DNA of 39,739 nt. It comes from Sporichthyaceae bacterium. Lineage in GTDB: Bacteria; Actinomycetota; Actinomycetes; Sporichthyales; Sporichthyaceae. This document shows positions 33,901-39,739 of the stretch, in pieces. Position 1 is the first letter of the stretch. Each line of letters starts with the position of its first letter. Made by a program: the position numbers and the translations under genes. The notes under the pieces are model-generated. The model was not told where the DNA came from. It saw only the letters and a program-made list of their open reading frames with translations, and ran no database searches. Location: the NCBI GenBank assembly GCA_036493475.1, contig DASXPS010000059.1:1-39739 (forward strand). The letters run 5' to 3'.

Positions 33901-35406
33901 CTAGCTGCGGCCGGTGAGCTTCTCGCGCAGCGCGGCCAGCGCCTCGTCGGAGGCCAGCGTGCCACCGTCGGACTCGACGCTGGAGGCCTCCGAGGAGTAG
34001 GACGTCTGCGCCGCGTCCTCGCCCTCGCCACCCACGCCGGCCTCGGCGTCGGCGGCCTTGGCGGCGACCACCTGCTTGCGGTGCGCGTCGTAGCGGGCGC
34101 GGGCCTCGGCGTACTGCCGCTCCCACTCGACCTGCTGGGTCTCGAAGCCGGGCAGCCACTCGTTGGTGTCGGAGTCGAAGCCCTCCGGGTACACGTAGTG
34201 GCCCTCGGCGTCGTACTCGACCGGCATGCCGTACAGCGCCGGGTCGAAGTGCTCCTCGCCGGTGTCCGCGGCGCCGCCGGCGCCTTCGTTGGCCTGCTTG
34301 AGCGACAGCGAGATGCGCCGGCGCTCCAGGTCGATGTCGATGACCTTGACGAAGATCTCGTCGCCCACCTGTACGACCTGCTCGGGCACCTCGACGTGGC
34401 GCTCGGCCAACTCGGAGATGTGCACCAGGCCCTCGATGCCCTCGTCGACGCGGACGAACGCACCGAACGGCACCAGCTTGGTGACCCGACCCGGCACGAC
34501 CTGACCGATCGCGTGGGTGCGGGCGAACTGCTGCCACGGGTCTTCCTGGGTGGCCTTCAGGGACAGCGAGACGCGCTCGCGATCCATGTCCACGTCGAGC
34601 ACCTCGACGGTGACCTCCTGGCCGACCTCGACCACCTCGGAGGGGTGGTCGATGTGCTTCCAGGACAGCTCGGAGACGTGCACCAGACCGTCGACCCCAC
34701 CGAGGTCCACGAACGCGCCGAAGTTGACGATCGAGGACACCACACCGGGCCGGACCTGGCCCTTCTGCAGCGTGGTCAGGAAGGTCTGGCGGACCTCGGA
34801 CTGGGTCTGCTCGAGCCAGGCGCGACGGGACAGCACCACGTTGTTGCGGTTCTTGTCCAGCTCGATGATCTTGGCCTCGAGCTCCTTGCCCACGTAGGGC
34901 TGCAGGTCCCGCACACGGCGCATCTCGACCAGGGAGGCCGGCAGGAAGCCGCGCAGGCCGATGTCCAGGATCAGGCCACCCTTGACGACCTCGATCACCG
35001 AGCCGGTGACGACGCCGTCCTCCTCCTTGATCTTCTCGATCGTGCCCCAGGCGCGCTCGTACTGGGCGCGCTTCTTGGACAGGATCAAGCGGCCTTCCTT
35101 GTCCTCCTTCTGGAGAACCAGGGCCTCGATCTCATCGCCGACCTTGACGACCTCATTGGGGTCGATGTCGTGCTTGATGGAGAGCTCGCGGGAGGGGATG
35201 ACGCCCTCGGTCTTGTAGCCGATGTCGAGCAGGACCTCGTCCCGGTCGACCTTCACGATGACGCCTTCGACAATGTCGCCGTCGTTGAAGTACTTGATGG
35301 TCTCGTCGATGGCGGCGAGGAAGTCCTCGGCAGTGCCGATGTCGTTGATCGCTACCTGCGGCGGTGCGGCAGAGCTTGGGGTAAAGGCGTCGAGGGTGCT
35401 GGTCAT
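33901..35406 (-). CDS. rpsA: 30S ribosomal protein S1
   Basis: The 501-residue protein has four S1 RNA-binding domains, visible as GDIVEGVIVKVDRDEVLLDI (first), GVVTGSVIEVVKGGLILDI (second), GQVRPGVVSSIVNFGAFVDL (third) and GQVVPGRVTKLVPFGAFVRV (fourth), followed by an acidic, less ordered tail typical of actinobacterial S1. It binds mRNA on the small subunit and helps initiation. A GGAG 11 nt before the ATG is the likely ribosome site. A long leader and a good promoter lie upstream; autogenous control is known for S1 in E. coli but not shown here. Confidence 0.97.
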   Translation of the reverse strand: MTSTLDAFTPSSAAPPQVAINDIGTAEDFLAAIDETIKYFNDGDIVEGVIVKVDRDEVLLDIGYKTEGVIPSRELSIKHDIDPNEVVKVGDEIEALVLQKEDKEGRLILSKKRAQYERAWGTIEKIKEEDGVVTGSVIEVVKGGLILDIGLRGFLPASLVEMRRVRDLQPYVGKELEAKIIELDKNRNNVVLSRRAWLEQTQSEVRQTFLTTLQKGQVRPGVVSSIVNFGAFVDLGGVDGLVHVSELSWKHIDHPSEVVEVGQEVTVEVLDVDMDRERVSLSLKATQEDPWQQFARTHAIGQVVPGRVTKLVPFGAFVRVDEGIEGLVHISELAERHVEVPEQVVQVGDEIFVKVIDIDLERRRISLSLKQANEGAGGAADTGEEHFDPALYGMPVEYDAEGHYVYPEGFDSDTNEWLPGFETQQVEWERQYAEARARYDAHRKQVVAAKAADAEAGVGGEGEDAAQTSYSSEASSVESDGGTLASDEALAALREKLTGRS

Positions 35407-35623
35407 AGGGTCGATTGCTCCGGCAACTGGGTGAGTCGGGAGGCCCGAGAGCCTCGTCGGCGCGCCAGGGGCCGCCCCCGCCTGCCGAGTAACCGCCCGA
35501 CCCCTCCTGGTCCGACCGGCTCAGCTCGAGCCGACGAATACCGAAAGACACCTGACTGGAACGCGACCTGCGAGCGCGCGACCTCCTAGGTCCGAGGTCA
35601 CACCAGCCCACAACGCGTCTGCC

Positions 35624-35653
35624 AGGATACTCCCTGCGGTTGACAGGCTTCAA
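35624..35653 (-). promoter_or_regulatory. rpsA promoter with long leader
   Basis: On the minus strand TTGAAG (35648-35653) and TATCCT (35624-35629) are separated by 18 nt. Transcription would start near 35617, leaving a leader of about 210 nt before the ATG at 35406. The leader is GC-rich with several short G/C-paired segments and no recognisable open frame, so it may hold a regulatory fold. Confidence 0.55.
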
Positions 35654-35670
35654 TCGACTCGGGGGCACGG

Positions 35671-36501
35671 GTGGGGTCGGTGGGGCGCGGCGAGCCCGGG
35701 GTCTGCGGGTCCGAGGACACCGTTCGGGCCAATCGGGCCTGGTGGGACACGGCGGCCGCGCAGTACCAGGCCGAGCACGGTGCGTTCCTCGGCGACGCGG
35801 ATTTCGTGTGGTGCCCGGAGGGGCTGCGCGAGGCCGACGCGCGGTTGCTGGGCCGGGTGGACGGGGCCGACGTGCTGGAGATCGGCTGCGGGGCGGCCCA
35901 GTGCGCCCGGTGGCTGCGCACCGAGGGTGCCCGGGCGGTCGGCATCGACCTGTCTGCGGCGCAACTGGGGCAGGCCCGGACATTGGACAAGCGCACCGGG
36001 GTGCGGGTTCCCGCGGTGGTGGCCGATGCGGCCGCGCTGCCGTTCGGTGACGGGGCCTTCGACCTGGCCTGTTCGGCGTTCGGCGCGTTGCCGTTCGTGG
36101 CCGATGTGGCAGGTGTGCTGGTCGAGGTGCACCGGGTGCTGCGGGCGGGCGGACGGTTCGTGTTCTCCGTCTCGCACCCGATCCGGTGGTGCTTCCCGGA
36201 CGACCCGGGCCCCGGCGGGCTGACCGTGCGGGACTCCTATTTCGACCGTCGGCCCTATGTCGAGCACGACGACGTCGGGGGGTTGTCCTACGTGGAGCAC
36301 CATCGAACGTTCGGCGATTGGGTGCAGCACATCGTCGCCGCCGGTCTGGTGCTGGATGGGCTGGTGGAGCCGACGTGGCCGGACGGCCTCGAGTCGGTGT
36401 GGGGTGGCTGGAGTCCGCTGCGCGGGCGGCTGCTGCCCGGCACCGCGATTTTCCTCACCCGCCGGGCCCCGGACCCGATGGGCACGGTCAGCCGGAGGTG
36501 A
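35671..36501 (+). CDS. SAM-dependent class I methyltransferase
   Basis: From GTG 35671 the product has 276 residues; GTG 35680 is an alternative and neither has a clear ribosome site. It shows the Rossmann motif I LEIGCGAAQCARWL (about residue 70), the acidic VGIDLSAAQL, DAAALPFGDGAFDLACSAFG and LRAGGRFVFSVSHPI, as in the UbiE/Methyltransf_11 group. The substrate is unknown. An orthologue beside rpsA and polA is common in streptomycetes as far as I recall. Its end overlaps the convergent transglycosylase gene by 14 nt. Confidence 0.88.
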   Translation: MGSVGRGEPGVCGSEDTVRANRAWWDTAAAQYQAEHGAFLGDADFVWCPEGLREADARLLGRVDGADVLEIGCGAAQCARWLRTEGARAVGIDLSAAQLGQARTLDKRTGVRVPAVVADAAALPFGDGAFDLACSAFGALPFVADVAGVLVEVHRVLRAGGRFVFSVSHPIRWCFPDDPGPGGLTVRDSYFDRRPYVEHDDVGGLSYVEHHRTFGDWVQHIVAAGLVLDGLVEPTWPDGLESVWGGWSPLRGRLLPGTAIFLTRRAPDPMGTVSRR

Positions 36502-37834
36502 CCACGCTCGTGTCGTCGCCCGGCGGTGCTTGCGGGGTTACCGGCGGCAGCGCGGTGAGGGCGAACGGGGTGAGCAGCAGCGTCTGCCCGACCAGGGCGG
36601 TTACCGGCACGCTCTCGGTAAGCACCTGGTAGCCGTCGGTCTCCGGCACTGCGACGGCGTACGCCCCCGGTACCAGGTCGGCGGCCAGCCAGGTGCCGGT
36701 GTCGTCGGTGCGCACGCTGAGCTCGGTGGGGCCGTGCAATTGCACAATGACGTTGGGCACCGGCTTGCCGAGTTGGTCGAGCACCTGACCGGTGAGGGTG
36801 CCGGTGGTGACGGCCGGCGGGGTCGCAACCGGCGGCGTCGGTGTCGGGTCGGGCTTGGACACCGGCGGCGTGGGTGGGGCTGCCGGTTGCGAGGGAGTCG
36901 GCTGCGGCGTGCTCGGGGTGGTCGGGTGCGGTGCTGGGCTCGTCGGCGGCGCGGTGGACGGCGTCGGGGTGGCGGCAGGGGCCACGGTGGGCAACGCGCC
37001 GGCGTAGATGCCGGCCCAGGTGAGCACCATCGACACGTACTCCCAGGACCGGTTGTACCGGTACACCGCGGCGAGCAGTCCGTTGCGGGTGGCCAGATCC
37101 CCGCCGCCCGCGCAGAGGAACGTCGCCGAGCCCAGCGCCGCGTCGTTGATGTTCTCCGGATCGGGCAGGCCGTCGCCGTTGCCGTCCCGACCGACCCCGC
37201 GCCAGGTGTCGGGCAGGAACTGCATCGGGCCGATGGCGCGGTCGTATTTCTTGTCCCCGTCCCACAGGCCGCCGTCGGTGTCGGTGATCCGGGCGAAGTT
37301 GCCGGTGCCGTCCAGCTTCGGGCCGATGATCGGCGGCGCGGCCCTCCCGGTGGCATCCAGGCTGCCGTTGTCCGCGTGGTCGGACTCGATGCGGCCGATG
37401 CCGGCCAACAGCGCCCAGGGCAGGTGGCAGGACGGTTGTTCGGCGGCCAGGGTGCGCGCGGCGGCCTGGTAGGCGGCGAGCACCTGCGGCGGGATGGAGC
37501 GGGACGCGCCGGAGGAGACCACGTAGGGCACGGGGGCCGGGGCGGTCGGCGTCGGGTTGCCCGGGGTCGTCACCGGGGTGACCGGGTCGGGCAGTTGGTC
37601 GGGACCGGCCACCTGACGCGGGGCGTCCGGGGTGTACAGGTCCGCCGGGGCGACGCCCGGCAACGGTTCACCGGTGCCGATGCCGTGCAGGAGGTCGACG
37701 CCGGTGGGCACCATGTCCGCGGCCTCGCTGTGGTGATGCGGCGGCAGCGCGCCGGCCGTGCCCATCACCACGGCGAGCACGGCCGTTGCCACCGCGCCCA
37801 GGCGCGCGTTCGTGGTGAAGATGTGCTTACCCAT
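36488..37834 (-). CDS. secreted lytic transglycosylase with C-terminal Ig-like domain
   Basis: The 448-residue protein has an N-terminal signal or anchor (about 10-30). The MltB/Slt-type core has the catalytic Glu at about 150 in IGRIESDH, AIGPMQFLPDTWRGVG, and a DGNGDGLPDPEN loop like the EF-hand calcium loop of Slt35. It continues with GSATFLCAGGG and AVYRYNRSWEYVSMVL. A Pro/Thr-rich linker (about 280-345) leads to a carboxypeptidase-regulatory-like Ig fold (about 350-420, GTLTGQVLDQLGKPVPNVIV). It should cleave peptidoglycan glycan strands outside the membrane. Its single-gene unit lies 54 nt downstream of polA. Confidence 0.9.
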   Translation of the reverse strand: MGKHIFTTNARLGAVATAVLAVVMGTAGALPPHHHSEAADMVPTGVDLLHGIGTGEPLPGVAPADLYTPDAPRQVAGPDQLPDPVTPVTTPGNPTPTAPAPVPYVVSSGASRSIPPQVLAAYQAAARTLAAEQPSCHLPWALLAGIGRIESDHADNGSLDATGRAAPPIIGPKLDGTGNFARITDTDGGLWDGDKKYDRAIGPMQFLPDTWRGVGRDGNGDGLPDPENINDAALGSATFLCAGGGDLATRNGLLAAVYRYNRSWEYVSMVLTWAGIYAGALPTVAPAATPTPSTAPPTSPAPHPTTPSTPQPTPSQPAAPPTPPVSKPDPTPTPPVATPPAVTTGTLTGQVLDQLGKPVPNVIVQLHGPTELSVRTDDTGTWLAADLVPGAYAVAVPETDGYQVLTESVPVTALVGQTLLLTPFALTALPPVTPQAPPGDDTSVVTSG

Positions 37835-37888
37835 CGGGGCAGGTATCGGTGGTCTCGCCCCGAACCTTGAGCCCTGCGCGGGTATCGG

Positions 37889-39739
37889 TCAGTGACCGGC
37901 CTCGTGCCAGGTGCGGCCGATGCCCACCGAGACGTCCAGCGCAACGGACAGGGGGTAGGCGTTGCCCATTTGGTCGCGGACCAGGGCCTCGAGCGCTTCG
38001 AGTTCGTCGGGGGCGACCTCGAAGACCAGTTCGTCGTGCACCTGCAGCAGCATGCGGGAGTTCAGGTTGGCGGCGCGCAGCGCGTCGTCCACGCCGAGCA
38101 TGGCAACCTTGATGATGTCCGCGGCGGAGCCCTGGATCGGGGCGTTCAGCGCCATCCGCTCGGCCATCTCCCGGCGTTGCCGGTTGTCGCTGGTCAGATC
38201 GGGCAGGTAGCGGCGGCGGCCGAGGATGGTTTCGGTGTAGCCCTCGCGGCGGGCCTCCTCGACCACCTCGCGCAGGTAGTCGCGCACCCCGCCGAAGCGG
38301 AAGAAGTACTCGTCGCGCAGTTCGCTCGCCTCGTCCACACCGATCTTCAGTTGGCGGGACAGGCCGAACGAGGACAGCCCGTAGGCCAAGCCGTAGGACA
38401 TCGCCTTGATCTTCGCGCGCATCGCCTGGGTGACGCCGTCGGGTTCGACGGAGAAAACCCGGCTCGCCACCGTGGTGTGCAGATCCTCCCCGGACGCGAA
38501 CGCTTCTTGTAGGCCGGTATCCGCGGACAGGTGGGCCATGATGCGCATCTCGATCTGGCTGTAGTCCGCGGTGAGCAGGGATTCGTAGCCCTCGCCGGCA
38601 ACGAAGGCCGAGCGGATGCGCCGGCCCTCCTCGGTGCGGATCGGGATGTTCTGCAGGTTCGGGTCCACCGAGGACAACCGGCCGGTGGCGGCGATGGTCT
38701 GGTTGAACGTGGTGTGGATGCGGCTGCCCGCGTCGAGCATCGGCAGCAGGCCGTCGACCGTGCTCTTCAGCCGGGTGACGTCGCGGTGGCGCAGCAGATG
38801 TTCCAGGAACGGATGCTGGGTCTTCTCGTACAGGTCCACAAGTGACTCAGCGTCAGTGGTGTAGCCGGTCTTGATCTTCTTGGTCTTGGGCAGCCCGAGT
38901 TCCTCGAACAGCACCACCTGCAGCTGCTTGGGCGAGCCCAGGTTCACCTCGTGACCCAACGCTGCGAACGCGGCCTGCTCGGCGGATTTCACCTCGGCAC
39001 CGAACTGCGCGGACAAATGCGCGAGGTAGTCCTCGTCGGCGGCGATGCCGGTCTGTTCGAGCCGGGCCAGCACGTCGACCAGCGGCAGTTCCACCTGCGC
39101 CAGCAACGACGCGCCGCCCTTACCGGCCAGGTCGTTGTCCAGATACGTCGCCAGGTCGATGACGGCCCGCGCGCGCACCATCGAGGCCTGCGCCACCGCC
39201 TGCTCGTCGCCGCCGTCGAAGGACAACTGCCCGTCGTCGACGCTGTCGTTGCGCAGCTCGCGGTGCAGGAAGCGCAACGCCAAATCGGAAAGCTCGAAGG
39301 ACCGTTGCCCCGGCAACGCCAGGTAGGCGGATAACGCGGTGTCCGAGGTGACCCCGGCCAATGGCCATCCCCGGGCGGCGAGTGCCAACATCGGGCCCTT
39401 GGCGTCGTGCAGCGCCTTGTGCCGGGCCTCGTCGGCCAGCCAGCCGGCCAATGCGGCGTCGTCCTCGGGGTTCAATCCGGCCGGATCCACCCAGCACGCC
39501 GCCCCGTCCTCGGCAGCCAACGCCACCCCGGTCACGTTCCCGGTGCCCCGGCCCCAGGTGCCGGTGACGTCCACCCCGGTGCGCTCCGGACCGGCGGCAT
39601 GCTCGGCCAACCAGGCGGCCACCTCGTCCGGGCCCAACACCGACCCGGAGATCTCGAACCCGGACTCGGCCTCCGGCTCGGCGGCCTCCAGCGTGGCCCA
39701 CAACCGCTCGCGCAGCACCCGGAACTGCAGGGTGTCGAA
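37889..39739 (-). CDS. polA: DNA polymerase I, C-terminal part
   Basis: The visible 616 codons contain the polymerase domain with motif A DYSQIEMR, motif B RAKIKAMSYGLAYG and motif C VHDELVFE; the frame runs off the right edge before the start codon and 5' nuclease. The upstream 3'-5' exonuclease-like domain (FEISGSVLGPDEVAAWL, TGVDVTGTWG) lacks the D-x-E box, so proofreading is probably absent, as in mycobacterial Pol I. The O-helix residue equivalent to E. coli F762 is Tyr (MSYGLAYG). It fills gaps after UvrABC incision and at Okazaki fragments. Confidence 0.97.
   Translation of the reverse strand, partial: FDTLQFRVLRERLWATLEAAEPEAESGFEISGSVLGPDEVAAWLAEHAAGPERTGVDVTGTWGRGTGNVTGVALAAEDGAACWVDPAGLNPEDDAALAGWLADEARHKALHDAKGPMLALAARGWPLAGVTSDTALSAYLALPGQRSFELSDLALRFLHRELRNDSVDDGQLSFDGGDEQAVAQASMVRARAVIDLATYLDNDLAGKGGASLLAQVELPLVDVLARLEQTGIAADEDYLAHLSAQFGAEVKSAEQAAFAALGHEVNLGSPKQLQVVLFEELGLPKTKKIKTGYTTDAESLVDLYEKTQHPFLEHLLRHRDVTRLKSTVDGLLPMLDAGSRIHTTFNQTIAATGRLSSVDPNLQNIPIRTEEGRRIRSAFVAGEGYESLLTADYSQIEMRIMAHLSADTGLQEAFASGEDLHTTVASRVFSVEPDGVTQAMRAKIKAMSYGLAYGLSSFGLSRQLKIGVDEASELRDEYFFRFGGVRDYLREVVEEARREGYTETILGRRRYLPDLTSDNRQRREMAERMALNAPIQGSAADIIKVAMLGVDDALRAANLNSRMLLQVHDELVFEVAPDELEALEALVRDQMGNAYPLSVALDVSVGIGRTWHEAGH

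Overview
The window is chromosomal DNA of a high-GC actinobacterium. The evidence is the order polA / methyltransferase / rpsA / coaE / uvrB / uvrA / uvrC-rapZ-yvcK-whiA-gap, an intact WhiA, the remnant of a mycothiol-dependent maleylpyruvate isomerase gene, an IdeR/DtxR-type iron box and an SCP2-P450-ferredoxin cluster. A Frankia- or Sporichthya-like or other streptomycete-related lineage fits, but I cannot name a genus from the sequence alone. Nearly all DNA is coding. No rRNA or tRNA gene, CRISPR array, transposase or phage gene was recognised.

Layout. 1-165 is the 5' end of gap, divergent from a secreted Met-rich, probably copper-binding protein (373-1467). 1546-6479 is the minus-strand uvrC-rapZ-yvcK-whiA block. 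6489-8385 holds three tandem Tat-exported Rieske [2Fe-2S] proteins. uvrA follows on the minus strand (to 11417). A plus-strand stretch (11594-15554) carries a large secreted NIDO/cadherin-like/PKD protein, a frameshifted and internally deleted maleylpyruvate isomerase pseudogene, a metallo-beta-lactamase-fold hydrolase and a SnoaL-like protein. A VapBC-type toxin-antitoxin pair (15598-16232) precedes a minus-strand SCP2 / P450 / ferredoxin operon (16336-18314). Prephenate dehydratase (18486-19334) apparently uses an AUC start codon and is followed by a small DUF3099-like membrane protein. Two divergent alpha/beta hydrolases follow, one resembling fluoroacetate dehalogenase.

21358-25872 is a tightly packed minus-strand operon behind a good iron box: a helical lipoprotein, the EfeU/FTR1 iron permease, a HyuA-like hydantoinase/oxoprolinase subunit and a small anchored protein. 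uvrB lies at 26009-28138. Between uvrB and coaE sit a secreted EF-hand/CHRD-like protein, a lipoprotein and the sulfate-activation operon cysQ-cysD-cysN. coaE, rpsA (with a promoter and a long leader), a SAM methyltransferase, a lytic transglycosylase and the 3' two thirds or so of polA complete the window.

Functionally, the backbone is DNA repair (UvrA, UvrB, UvrC and Pol I, all the core nucleotide-excision enzymes except the helicase and ligase), translation (S1), CoA synthesis, and control of carbon flux, envelope and development (RapZ, YvcK, WhiA, Gap). Between these conserved genes are accessory modules for extracytoplasmic redox and metal handling (Rieske trio, Met-rich protein, EfeU operon), lipid oxidation, sulfur assimilation and cell-surface proteins. 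The least explained modules are the Rieske trio and the iron-boxed EfeU-HyuA operon.
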